Below are positions 26,732 through 35,848 of a DNA stretch of 64,000 nucleotides, in pieces. The stretch is from VXPQ01 sp965223485 (GTDB taxonomy: Bacteria > Bacteroidota > Rhodothermia > Rhodothermales > VXPQ01). The position numbers and the translations under genes were made by a program. Position 1 is the first letter of the stretch. Each line of letters begins with the position of its first letter. A model generated the notes under the pieces. It searched no databases. It saw nothing but the letters and a program-made list of their open reading frames with translations, and was not told the origin of the DNA. Location: assembly GCA_965223485.1 (NCBI GenBank), contig OZ244993.1:620001-684000 (forward strand). Reading direction: 5' to 3'.

Positions 26732-29700
26732 TTATCCCCGGGGTTCGAGTTCGGGGTTCGGGTTCGTTACGCGCGCCAGATACGAGGTGCGCGGCTTGAC
26801 GGACAGTTCGGCCAGCATTTCGTACCGGCGGGAATTTTTCCTCGCCTGCACAACCGCACTGTCCGGGTTGTTCAGATCGCCGAACGTAATGCTCTGCATG
26901 GGACACGCCTGCTGGCACGCCGTCTTTACTTCGCCGTCCTGGAGTGCCCGCTCGGCAAGGTTTGCAGCCTGCTGCACTCCCCGAATCCGCTGGATGCAGT
27001 ACGAGCATTTCTCCATGACGCCCCGGAAACGGACCGTCACATTCGGATTCTGCGCCATCTGCACCGTTTCCGGCAGCGTCTTCGTCCAGTTGAAGAAACT
27101 GAACCGGCGCACTTTGTACGGGCAATTGTTGGAGCAGTACCGCGTACCGATGCAGCGGTTATAAATCATCTGGTTCGTGCCATCCGGGGAATGCACGGTG
27201 GCCGCCACCGGACACACCGCTTCGCACGGAGCATTCTCGCAGTGCATGCACGGCACCGGCTGCACGACCATGGCCGGATTGTCCGTATCCCCTTCCCCGG
27301 AAACGAAATAACGGTCAATGCGCAACCAGTGCATCTCGCGCCCGCGGCCTACCTCCTCCTTGCCCACCATCTGCACATTGTTCTCGCTGTTACACGCGAC
27401 AACGCACACGTTACAGCCCGTGCAGGTATTCAGGTCGATGACCATCCCCCACTGATTCTCGTAATAGGGGTTTTCCGTGATGGCGGGCTGTTCGGAAGGA
27501 TGTTGTTTCTGCCAGAGCGCGGGGTAATCCTCCCATTCTTCCTGTCCGTGAAGCGAAGGAACCGCATCCGGCGCAAACGTAGGGTGTTCCCTGAATTCCG
27601 AGAGGGTGGCCTTGCGGAAAAGCGGACGCCCTTCCATGTAGCCATGCTCCTGCGTGGTGGAAATCGTCCAAGTATCCCCGGTCGTCTTCACCTCGGCGCC
27701 GGCAAGTACGCGGCGCATATCCGCACGACGCAGCACAGAAACATTTTCCCCGACTCCGTTGGCAAGCGGGCCGTCGGCGTAGATATCGGTATAATGATCC
27801 AGATCGAAGAAACGCGCCTTTCTCGGCGGGCGAGTGGTTGAAATATTGCGCCCGTATCCCATGGTCAGGTGCACCGAACGATCCGGCAAACCCGGTTGTA
27901 TCCAGGCCGGTAATCGAATGCTTCGGCCGTCCACGGTGATTTCCAGCACATCGACGGCATACTGTCCCTTGTCGTATTTCGGCGACACACCCAGTCGCTC
28001 AGCCATCGCCGGAGCGATCAACGCCACATTATCCCACACGATCTTGGTCGTGGGATCGGGAAGTTCCATCATCCAGGCATTGTTGGCGTACGAACCGTCC
28101 AGCACGGTCGGATCGAGGCGAATGACGACCTCGATTTCCTCCTCGCCGAGAGAAGAAACAGAAAAGGAAGGCGCCTCCAACACCGGTACCGTCTCCGGGT
28201 AGCCACTGTCCGGCAAGAAGCCGTCGTGCAGTGCCTTACGCCACGCTTGCTCCGCGTCGTCGGGAAGGTACGCCGACCACTGCTCACGCACGAGATCATA
28301 CCCCGGCGTATCCATGCCGGTCACCAGCAGACCGAGCACTTCCACGTCGGATTTCGCCGCCTCGTACAGGGGCGCGATCAGCGGCTGAACGACGGAGAGC
28401 GTACCATCGTAGGCACGCCCGTCTCCCCATGCTTCGAGATAATGCGCTTGTGGAATATGCCACTCTGCAGCCTGTCCCGTCTCGTCAAGATGCAACCCGA
28501 GGTGCACCGTCCGGGCAACGCGCTCCATTCCGCCGGCAAAATCGAGTTCGGGTGGAGCGCTGTACACAGGGTTGACCCCCAACATCAAAAGCAGGTCGAT
28601 CTCGCCGGCATGCATATCGGTCGCCAGGCCGGAGAAACTTTCGATCTGCGAGGATGCCGCCTCGTCATCCACATCCAGATAAGAAACCGTACTGCCCACT
28701 GCGCCGAGCGCCTGATTGATAGCCGCCGCGAGCACATGGATTTCGGGCGGTTGGGTATCGCCCGCAACCACTACGGCGCGCGGACCCGCCGCCTGCACAT
28801 CGCGGACCATCGCACGAAGGAACGCATCCTCCATGACGTCCCCGCCTAACAGTCCGCCGATGCCGAGGTACGAAGCCAGCGCCTGCGCAAACGCAGGAAT
28901 ATCGCTGGAGCGCAACTTCTTGCGATGATCGGCCATACCCCCCGTAAGCGAATAGCTGCTCTCTACGACATACAACCTGCCGGGGCTATCCTCCGGGGAC
29001 GCCATCCGTCTGTTTTGAGCGTATTCCGCCGTATTGGACAGAAGATTGATCTCCGTCGGGCCGAGGAAATCGCTGTCCAGGCTGACAATGACTTCCGCAT
29101 TGGAAAACCGGTACAAGGGCCGCACCGTGCGTCCTTCCGCCGTCCGCAGCCCCGTCCGGGACGGATCGTCCCCTTCAGGCGCATACGTGATCCATTGCAT
29201 TTCCGGAAAACGCTCCGCAAGGCGGCCGCGAAGCGACCGGATCGTAGGAGAGGAGGTCGGCGGCGACAAAACCGCAATCCGGGTGGCGCCGTCCAGTTCC
29301 TGCGCAAGACGCATGAACTCCCGCCATTCTGCACCGGCGCCCTGGCGCAGCACGCGCTGCGAGCGATCCGGATCATACATATTGAGGATGGAGGCCTGTT
29401 CAAACGCCCCTGTCGCCCCCCAGGACATGGGATGCTCCGGATTCCCTTCCACCTTGGTAGGACGCCCTTCATGACTCTTCACAAGAATCGGGCGCAGCAC
29501 CCCGCGGTACGGCATGCCCGTAGCATAATGGAGGGGTTCTCCCGGAACGATCTCTTCCGGCTGGCGCGTGTACGGAAGTACTTGCTCGACGGGACGACGG
29601 CAGGCCGACAAACCGGCCATCGCCATGGAAGCGCCCATGATGCGCAGAAAATCCCTGCGGGACGCACCATCCGGACGATCACTTGCGCCCGGCATGAACT

Positions 29701-29809
29701 CCCCGGCATGCAGGTCGCCAAGCCCTCCTTCGAGGTCGGCCGGACTACGCCAGAACCGCTCGCGCGGCGCCGGCGCCTCTGCATCTTTCAGGACAGGAAG
29801 GTCGATCAT
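26732..29809 (-). CDS. actB: Alternative complex III iron-sulfur subunit ActB
   Basis: The 1025-residue protein starts with the short domain seen before TAT signals in this family (ERFWRSPADLEGG, GEFMP), followed by the twin-arginine motif at residues 51-52 (RRDFLRIMGASMAMAGLSAC). The middle is a molybdopterin-oxidoreductase-like region that binds no molybdenum in studied ActB proteins. The C-terminal third binds iron-sulfur clusters: CTGCNVCVVACNSENN, CMHCENAPCEAVCP, CIGTRYCSNNCP and CSYCIQRI with a later CQQACP. It is the electron-collecting subunit facing the periplasm. Confidence 0.95.
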   Translation of the reverse strand: MIDLPVLKDAEAPAPRERFWRSPADLEGGLGDLHAGEFMPGASDRPDGASRRDFLRIMGASMAMAGLSACRRPVEQVLPYTRQPEEIVPGEPLHYATGMPYRGVLRPILVKSHEGRPTKVEGNPEHPMSWGATGAFEQASILNMYDPDRSQRVLRQGAGAEWREFMRLAQELDGATRIAVLSPPTSSPTIRSLRGRLAERFPEMQWITYAPEGDDPSRTGLRTAEGRTVRPLYRFSNAEVIVSLDSDFLGPTEINLLSNTAEYAQNRRMASPEDSPGRLYVVESSYSLTGGMADHRKKLRSSDIPAFAQALASYLGIGGLLGGDVMEDAFLRAMVRDVQAAGPRAVVVAGDTQPPEIHVLAAAINQALGAVGSTVSYLDVDDEAASSQIESFSGLATDMHAGEIDLLLMLGVNPVYSAPPELDFAGGMERVARTVHLGLHLDETGQAAEWHIPQAHYLEAWGDGRAYDGTLSVVQPLIAPLYEAAKSDVEVLGLLVTGMDTPGYDLVREQWSAYLPDDAEQAWRKALHDGFLPDSGYPETVPVLEAPSFSVSSLGEEEIEVVIRLDPTVLDGSYANNAWMMELPDPTTKIVWDNVALIAPAMAERLGVSPKYDKGQYAVDVLEITVDGRSIRLPAWIQPGLPDRSVHLTMGYGRNISTTRPPRKARFFDLDHYTDIYADGPLANGVGENVSVLRRADMRRVLAGAEVKTTGDTWTISTTQEHGYMEGRPLFRKATLSEFREHPTFAPDAVPSLHGQEEWEDYPALWQKQHPSEQPAITENPYYENQWGMVIDLNTCTGCNVCVVACNSENNVQMVGKEEVGRGREMHWLRIDRYFVSGEGDTDNPAMVVQPVPCMHCENAPCEAVCPVAATVHSPDGTNQMIYNRCIGTRYCSNNCPYKVRRFSFFNWTKTLPETVQMAQNPNVTVRFRGVMEKCSYCIQRIRGVQQAANLAERALQDGEVKTACQQACPMQSITFGDLNNPDSAVVQARKNSRRYEMLAELSVKPRTSYLARVTNPNPELEPRG

Positions 29810-29833
29810 GCCGATCTCGCGTCTGATCTGATT

Positions 29834-30481
29834 CTAATAATGGCAAGCGGAGCAATTTACGGGAGGGCGGATACCTTCCCATTCGATACGCTCCGCATTG
29901 CGCTCCATGAAATCCGCCGGATGTTCGTATCCCATGAGGGTCACCGTCTCATCGGGGCGCAACTGCTCCTCCGGATTGCGGTGACAATCGAGACACCACC
30001 CCATAGAAAGCGGCTCCGGCTGGGAAACGACATCCATCAGGTCTATCCGGCCGTGACACGTCTCACACCCCACGCCATTGTTGACATGGGCGGCATGGCT
30101 GAAATGCACATAATCCGGAAGAAAATTGACCTTGATCCATTCCACCGGCGTATCTTCCGCCCAGCTTCTTCGCACCGGGTGCAGGGAGAGGGCCTCCGTC
30201 TGCACCTGCGCATGACAGTTCATGCACGTTTGGGTGGGAGGGAGATTCGCCTCGGCGGTCATTTCGACATTCGTATGGCAATACCGGCAATCCAGCCCCA
30301 ATTCACCTGCATGAAGCCGGTGGCTATACGGTACGGGCTGCTCGGGGGCATAGCCCACATCCGTGTACTCCGGGGAAAAGTAGTACCAGACAAAGCCGAC
30401 AGTCGCCACGCCTCCTACAAGCGCTCCAACCAGGGAAAGGATTGGCAACGCGTTAGCTCCTTTGGGAAAAAGCTGAGGCAT
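29834..30481 (-). CDS. actA: Alternative complex III pentahaem cytochrome ActA
   Basis: The ATG at 30481 is chosen because it precedes the single membrane anchor (ALPILSLVGALVGGVATVGF). The 215-residue protein has five CXXCH motifs: CRYCH, CMNCH, CETCH, CLDCH and a terminal CSACH. This matches the known five haems of ActA. It is the first gene of the act-caa3 operon, which runs about 12.8 kb without large gaps. Confidence 0.95.
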   Translation of the reverse strand: MPQLFPKGANALPILSLVGALVGGVATVGFVWYYFSPEYTDVGYAPEQPVPYSHRLHAGELGLDCRYCHTNVEMTAEANLPPTQTCMNCHAQVQTEALSLHPVRRSWAEDTPVEWIKVNFLPDYVHFSHAAHVNNGVGCETCHGRIDLMDVVSQPEPLSMGWCLDCHRNPEEQLRPDETVTLMGYEHPADFMERNAERIEWEGIRPPVNCSACHY

Positions 30482-30647
30482 GCAAATGGATGTAAACTGC
30501 GTGAATCGGGGAATTCCCGAAGCGCGGAGGGGTCCGGCAGCGTATAAGGTAATGCTTATATTGAACCGGCAAGACGTTCGTCGATTGAATTTAGGATAAA
30601 TTGCGCACGAAATTCTATGCCAAACCGCGCACCCGCCCCTCCATTCT
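30482..30647. promoter_or_regulatory. Divergent promoter region between actA and the glycosyltransferase
   Basis: This 166-bp AT-richer region must contain the promoter of the respiratory operon (minus) and probably that of the plus-strand glycosyltransferase cluster. Short AT-rich boxes are present (for example TATAAG near 30542), but I cannot assign -35/-10 pairs with confidence. Confidence 0.4.
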
Positions 30648-32777
30648 ATGGATGTATCGCATTCTCCTGCTGCGACGGTTGATCGCCGCACTGACGTAAT
30701 CGACCTTTCGGTCGTTATCGTCAATTACAATGTGCGGGAATTCCTCGAACAGACGCTCCGTTCTGTGTTTCGTGCACAGGCCGACCTGAACATGGAAGTG
30801 TTCGTGGTCGATAACAACTCCGTGGACGGCAGCCCGGCCATGGTGCGCACGCACTTCCCCGAAGTGCATCTGATCGTCAATGCAAGCAATGCAGGCTTCG
30901 GCGCCGCCAACAATCAGGCGATCCGCAAGGCGCGCGGACGCTATGCCCTGGTGCTGAACCCGGACACGATCGTACAGGAAAACACGCTCGTTACCCTTGT
31001 TCGATTCCTCGATGAGCACCCGGACGCCGGCGCTGCCGGATGCAAGATCCTGCATCCGGACGGGACGTTCGCCCTCGAAAGCCGGCGCGCCTTTCCCACG
31101 CCCCGCGTAGCCTTTTTCCGTATGACCGGGCTGGCGGCGCTCTTTCCGCGCAGCCCTGTGTTCGGGCGCTACAATATGACCCACCTGCCGGAAGACGAGA
31201 CGGCTGAAGTAGATGCGCTAAGTGGATCGTGCATGATGATCCGGCGGACTGCACTCGCCGAAGCGGGCCTCTTCGACGAAGAGTTCTTCATGTACGGGGA
31301 AGACATCGACTTGTGTTACCGCATCCAGCAGGCCCACTGGAAAATCTACTATACCCCGGAAACGGAAATCATCCATTACAAAGGGCAGAGCACCCGAAAA
31401 GGCGAATTGCGTTACGTGCGCCTTTTCTACGGAGCCATGCTCCGGTTTACGGAGAAGCATTTCGAGAGTCGATACTCGAAACTGCTGGCCCTGCTGCTTC
31501 GATGCGGCATCTTGATCCGGGCCGGAATGTCCGTGGCGGCAAAGTTCGGGCGCATCGCCGCCTTGCCCCTCATGGATTTTTGCATGGTATATGCCTCCGC
31601 AGGCCTTCTGGCGACAGCCTATGCCTCCATGCTCGGCACCCGCGTGGCGCCGCTCTTCTTTACCGTCGTGGCGCCGATCTACGGCCTCGGCTCCGTAACG
31701 GGCATCGCCGCCCTGGGGGGATACCGGCGAAAAAACTCTTTCCGTTCCGTTCCGGTGGGCATACTTGCGGGCCTCCTCCTCGTGGCCGCCCTGTCCTTTT
31801 TCGTAAAAACCATTGCCTTTTCGCGGCTTGTCGTACTGCTCACCTTGCCCGTGGCCGTCCTCGCGTCCTGGACCGTACGGTGGATCCGCATGCGCCGGGA
31901 CGCCGAACCGATGCACGGGCGACACGCCGTCCTCGTGGGACACCGGGACGAGGCCATACGTCTGCACAACATGCTTGCCCGGCACCCGAGACCCCCATTC
32001 TCCCTGAAAGGATTCGTTACGCCGGATGAGGAAATGCCTGTGCGCAACGGAAACAATCCCGATGCAGTGCTTGTCCGCGGCCTCGACGAACAAACGTCAG
32101 GGGACGATCCCGGCGATTCCGTGGAAAACACGGATCCGGCATGGCTCGGCCGGGCCGGGCAATTGCGCGACATGGTCCGCCTCGGAATGCTCCACGATGT
32201 CGTTTTTGCTTCCGCCGCGCTTTCAAACCGGTCTATCTTCCGGTATATCCAGGAACTGCACGACCTGAACGTACACATCCGCATCCTCGCTGATGGGCGA
32301 GACCATGTCATCGGCAGAGCATCGGTGGACGATCTTTCGATGGTCAATCTCGTAGAAACGGAGAATGCATTCGTACACGCGCGCCCGTCAGCGGCCCGGC
32401 GTCTGCTGGAAAAAGGCATTGCGGCGATCGGTCTTGCCATGCATCCTGTGCTGGCGGCAATCGCCCGCCTCGCCGGTCAGAACTCGCTTCCGACGCGTCT
32501 TGCAAGTAAAACGAAAAAATTTCCCGATATTCTTCTCGGACGACGCGCCCTGGTCGGCTACGACGAAACCACCGATTACCGCCCGCCCCCGGAATGGAAC
32601 CTCCGGCCCGGCGTTTTCACCGTGGTGGATGTCGTCAACCTCCCCCGGGACGCCGTGGACGAACTTGATTCCGCCTACTGGTTCTATGTCAGAAACCGGA
32701 CCATGTCCCTCGATTGGGATATTATCGTCCGGTCACTCAAGGACGCCGCCGGGATTCACGAACGCATCGGCTCATGA
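30648..32777 (+). CDS. GT2 glycosyltransferase fused to a sugar-phosphotransferase-like C-terminus
   Basis: The N-terminal about 290 residues are a GT2 rhamnosyltransferase-like domain (LSVVIVNYNVREFLEQTL, VFVVDNNSVDGS, NAGFGAANNQAI, LNPDTIV, FDEEFFMYGEDIDLCYR). Then come several membrane helices (about 325-425), a Rossmann-like segment, and a tail (about 610-705) resembling the end of polyprenyl-phosphate sugar phosphotransferases (WNLRPGVFTVVDVVNLPRD, SAYWFYVRNRTMSLDWDII). The catalytic core of that family is not evident, so the tail may be inactive. Likely role: surface polysaccharide assembly. The stop overlaps accA (ATGA). Confidence 0.8.
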   Translation: MDVSHSPAATVDRRTDVIDLSVVIVNYNVREFLEQTLRSVFRAQADLNMEVFVVDNNSVDGSPAMVRTHFPEVHLIVNASNAGFGAANNQAIRKARGRYALVLNPDTIVQENTLVTLVRFLDEHPDAGAAGCKILHPDGTFALESRRAFPTPRVAFFRMTGLAALFPRSPVFGRYNMTHLPEDETAEVDALSGSCMMIRRTALAEAGLFDEEFFMYGEDIDLCYRIQQAHWKIYYTPETEIIHYKGQSTRKGELRYVRLFYGAMLRFTEKHFESRYSKLLALLLRCGILIRAGMSVAAKFGRIAALPLMDFCMVYASAGLLATAYASMLGTRVAPLFFTVVAPIYGLGSVTGIAALGGYRRKNSFRSVPVGILAGLLLVAALSFFVKTIAFSRLVVLLTLPVAVLASWTVRWIRMRRDAEPMHGRHAVLVGHRDEAIRLHNMLARHPRPPFSLKGFVTPDEEMPVRNGNNPDAVLVRGLDEQTSGDDPGDSVENTDPAWLGRAGQLRDMVRLGMLHDVVFASAALSNRSIFRYIQELHDLNVHIRILADGRDHVIGRASVDDLSMVNLVETENAFVHARPSAARRLLEKGIAAIGLAMHPVLAAIARLAGQNSLPTRLASKTKKFPDILLGRRALVGYDETTDYRPPPEWNLRPGVFTVVDVVNLPRDAVDELDSAYWFYVRNRTMSLDWDIIVRSLKDAAGIHERIGS

Positions 32778-33769
32778 CGCCATCCCCTCAATATCTTCTG
32801 GATTTCGAAAAACCTCTCGTGGAACTCGAGCAGAAGCTCGACGAAATGAGAGCATTCGACACGGAAGACGCGAAGGTCGACCTGTCCCGGGAAATCGCCG
32901 CGCTGGAGGCCCGCGTAGACGAACTGCGCGCATCCATTTACCGCAATCTGACGCGGTGGCAGCGCGTACAGATCGCGCGCCACCCGATGAGGCCGTACAC
33001 GCTCGATTACATCGAGGCCATGACGGAAGACTTCGTGGAACTGCACGGCGACCGCTTGTATGGAGACGATCCCGCGATCGTGGGAGGGTTTGCGAAGTTT
33101 CGCGGCGCCGAATACGGAGGCGTCGACCGCTCCGTCATGATCCTGGGACACCAGAAAGGGCGCGACATGAAAAGCCGGAAGCACCGGCGCTTCGGGATGC
33201 CGAACCCGGAAGGATACCGCAAGGCGCTGCGGCTCGTGCGGCTCGCCGCTAAATTCAACCGGCCGGTAATCACGCTGCTCGACACCCCCGGCGCATACCC
33301 CGGACTGGAGGCGGAAGAACGCTGTCAGGCTGAAGCCATCGCCAAAAATCTGTTCGAGATGGCCCGTCTGCCCGTACCCATCGTGGTCGTCATCATCGGC
33401 GAGGGGGCATCGGGTGGAGCGCTTGGCATCGGCATGGGCGACCGCATCCTGATGCTCGAAAACTCCTGGTATTCCGTGATCTCTCCCGAGAGCTGTTCGC
33501 AGATTCTGTGGCGTTCGTGGGATTACAAGGAAGACGCGGCGCAATCCCTGAAACTTACCGCCCCCGATCTGATGGAATTCGGTATTATCGACCGGATCGT
33601 CACGGAACCGGAAGGGGGCGCGCACCGGAATCCGGTCGCCACCATTCGCAGTGTGGGTACGGTCATTGAGGAAACGCTCGCGGAAATCGGAGGAACGCCC
33701 CCGGAAGATATTGTCCGGAAACGCATCGAAAAGTTCGAGCACATGGGGAGTGTTCGGGTTGACCAATGA
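32774..33769 (+). CDS. accA: Acetyl-CoA carboxylase carboxyltransferase subunit alpha
   Basis: The ATG at 32774 overlaps the previous stop and gives MTPSPQYLLDFEKPLVELE, the usual N-terminal start of the family. Typical motifs are visible: TRWQRVQIARHPMRPYTLDY, DTPGAYPGLEAEERCQAEAI, GEGASGGALGIGMGDRILML and SPESCSQILWRSWDYKEDAA. 331 residues is normal. The enzyme transfers the carboxyl group to acetyl-CoA in the first step of fatty acid synthesis; accD is not in the window. Confidence 0.97.
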   Translation: MTPSPQYLLDFEKPLVELEQKLDEMRAFDTEDAKVDLSREIAALEARVDELRASIYRNLTRWQRVQIARHPMRPYTLDYIEAMTEDFVELHGDRLYGDDPAIVGGFAKFRGAEYGGVDRSVMILGHQKGRDMKSRKHRRFGMPNPEGYRKALRLVRLAAKFNRPVITLLDTPGAYPGLEAEERCQAEAIAKNLFEMARLPVPIVVVIIGEGASGGALGIGMGDRILMLENSWYSVISPESCSQILWRSWDYKEDAAQSLKLTAPDLMEFGIIDRIVTEPEGGAHRNPVATIRSVGTVIEETLAEIGGTPPEDIVRKRIEKFEHMGSVRVDQ

Positions 33770-33797
33770 CCGGAATCCGCCCGGTACGCCATCCGCA

Positions 33798-34694
33798 ATG
33801 AACGATCTGCCCGACTATATCTCCGAGGAGGCGTTGCGGAGATTCGTCAAGGACGCGCTGGCGGAGGATATCGGTTCCGGAGACGTGACGACGGAAGCCG
33901 TAGTCGACGGGACCGTACAGGCCGAGGGGCAATTCCTCGCCAGGGCAGACGGTATTCTGGCAGGCCTGACGATGGCCGAATATGTTTTCTCCATGGTGGA
34001 TGACCGCATCCGGTGTTTCTGGAAATGCGGAGACGGCGGAGCCATTCACGCCGGCGCAACGTTCGGAACAGCCCATGGACCGGCACGAGGCCTGCTCATC
34101 GCCGAGCGCCTCGTCCTGAACCTCATGCAGCGCATGAGCGGCATTGCAACCCTTACGCACCGGTTCGTGGATGCCGTCAAGGGGCTTCCGGTACAGATTA
34201 TGGATACGCGCAAGACGGCGCCCGGTCTGCGCCGGCTCGACAAATGGGCCGTCCGGTTGGGCGGCGGGACAAACCACCGTCTTGGCCTCGACGACATGTT
34301 CCTCATCAAGGAAAACCACATTGCCGCCGCCGGAGACGTGGCGCAAGCACTTCGGGCGGCAGACCGGTATCGCCGGGAACAGGGATTGCGGGTGCTCATC
34401 GAGGTCGAAACACGTACACTGGACGAGGTGCGCGAGGTGCTGCACACCGGGTGCGCAGACCGTATTCTGCTGGACAATATGGTGGACCTGCCCGGCGGCG
34501 GACGGATAGACGTATCCCGGCTCCGGGCAGCCACGACCCTCATCGACGGACGGATCCCTGCCGAAGCGTCCGGCAACGTGACCCTCGACACGGTCCGGGC
34601 CATCGCCGAAACCGGCGTACAGTACATTTCCTGCGGCGTCCTGACCCATTCCGTCGATGCGCTGGACATTTCACTGCAACTGCGCATCATGTAG
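33798..34694 (+). CDS. nadC: Nicotinate-nucleotide pyrophosphorylase (quinolinate phosphoribosyltransferase)
   Basis: The ATG at 33798 is preferred over the longer open frame that overlaps accA. The 298-residue protein shows the family core: ALAEDIGSGDVTTEAV, AERLVLNLMQRMSGIAT, MDTRKTAPGLRRLDKWAV, RLGGGTNHRLGLDDMFLIKE, and the C-terminal barrel with EVETRTLDEV and LLDNM. It converts quinolinate and PRPP to nicotinate mononucleotide in NAD synthesis. It lies 28 bp after accA. Confidence 0.96.
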   Translation: MNDLPDYISEEALRRFVKDALAEDIGSGDVTTEAVVDGTVQAEGQFLARADGILAGLTMAEYVFSMVDDRIRCFWKCGDGGAIHAGATFGTAHGPARGLLIAERLVLNLMQRMSGIATLTHRFVDAVKGLPVQIMDTRKTAPGLRRLDKWAVRLGGGTNHRLGLDDMFLIKENHIAAAGDVAQALRAADRYRREQGLRVLIEVETRTLDEVREVLHTGCADRILLDNMVDLPGGGRIDVSRLRAATTLIDGRIPAEASGNVTLDTVRAIAETGVQYISCGVLTHSVDALDISLQLRIM

Positions 34695-34742
34695 CAGGGA
34701 CTTCTGTTGCACGATGCAGGACCTGCTCCTGCGATAAATCCC

Positions 34743-35711
34743 ATGAATGGCTCTGTGAACACTCCGGCACAAAACATGCCTGCACGCTACGGCGGCATCG
34801 AGGCCGGAGGCACAAAGTTCGTATGCGCCATCGGCGACGCTTCATTCTCACTGCTCGAGCGTATCGAATTTTCCACTACTACGCCCGCCGAAACGATCGG
34901 CCGAGCCATCGACTTCTTCCGGTCCCGGGCGGAAAATGGCGCACTGACCGCACTGGGCATCGGATCGTTCGGTCCTGTAGATCCCCGTCCTGGCTCCCCT
35001 ACCTGGGGGTATATCACCACCACGCCCAAAGAGGGATGGCGCCACACCGATTTTGCAGGCCGCCTCGGACGAGCGCTCGACGTACCCGTCGGCTTCGATA
35101 CGGATACGAACGCCGCCGCTTTGGGGGAAGGCGCGCTCGGCGCCGCGAAGGGCCTGCATACGTTCGCGTATCTGACGATCGGCACAGGGGTAGGCGGTGG
35201 AGCACTGGTCGGCGGCATACGAATACACGGCATGCTGCATCCGGAAATGGGGCACATGAGGCTGCCCCGCGCCGAAGGCGACGACTTCAAGGGCGTATGC
35301 CCCTTCCATGGAGATTGTCTCGAAGGCATGATATCCGGTCCGGCGCTGCACGCCCGCGCAGGCGGCCCACCGGACCGCCTGCCCCCCGACCACGAAATAT
35401 GGAACCATGCGGTCCACTATCTCTCCGCCGCGCTGGTGAACATCACATGCGTGCTCTCCCCGCAGCGCATCGTCCTTGGCGGGGGCGTCATGCACCAGCG
35501 CCACCTGTTCCCGCGCATCCGCCGGCGCGTACAGAACCTGCTGGCCGACTACCTGCAAAGCCCGGAAATCGTCAACCATCCGGAAACGTTCATCGTGCCC
35601 CCGGGACTGGGAGACGACGCCGGCGTGGTCGGTGCGCTTGCACTGGCCCGGCACGCCGCCGGACAGAACATCGACCAGGCGCAGAAACATTCCGCCGAAA
35701 GAAAGATTTGA
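34743..35711 (+). CDS. ROK-family sugar kinase (fructokinase-like)
   Basis: Start at 34743 (MNGSVNTPAQ) or 34707. The protein has the ROK/ASKHA motifs: GGIEAGGTKFVCAIG, IGSFGPVDPRPGSP, DTDTNAAALGEGALGA, LTIGTGVGGGALVGG and the zinc-site signature H-x9-C-x-H-x2-C (EMGHMRLPR ... CPFHGDCLEGMISGPA). This combination is typical of bacterial fructokinases (ScrK/BT-type). It follows nadC by 48 bp and may be co-transcribed with it. Confidence 0.85.
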   Translation: MNGSVNTPAQNMPARYGGIEAGGTKFVCAIGDASFSLLERIEFSTTTPAETIGRAIDFFRSRAENGALTALGIGSFGPVDPRPGSPTWGYITTTPKEGWRHTDFAGRLGRALDVPVGFDTDTNAAALGEGALGAAKGLHTFAYLTIGTGVGGGALVGGIRIHGMLHPEMGHMRLPRAEGDDFKGVCPFHGDCLEGMISGPALHARAGGPPDRLPPDHEIWNHAVHYLSAALVNITCVLSPQRIVLGGGVMHQRHLFPRIRRRVQNLLADYLQSPEIVNHPETFIVPPGLGDDAGVVGALALARHAAGQNIDQAQKHSAERKI

Positions 35712-35848
35712 CGAAGAAGGATTTGACCGGCAACGATTCCGCACACACCCGCTTCACCCCAGGCCCGCCCTTCCGAACCTGTCAGGACCTCCTTGCATGC
35801 AGTAGCGCTACGGCAAAAGCATCTACAACGTAACGACGCAGCGCCTCT

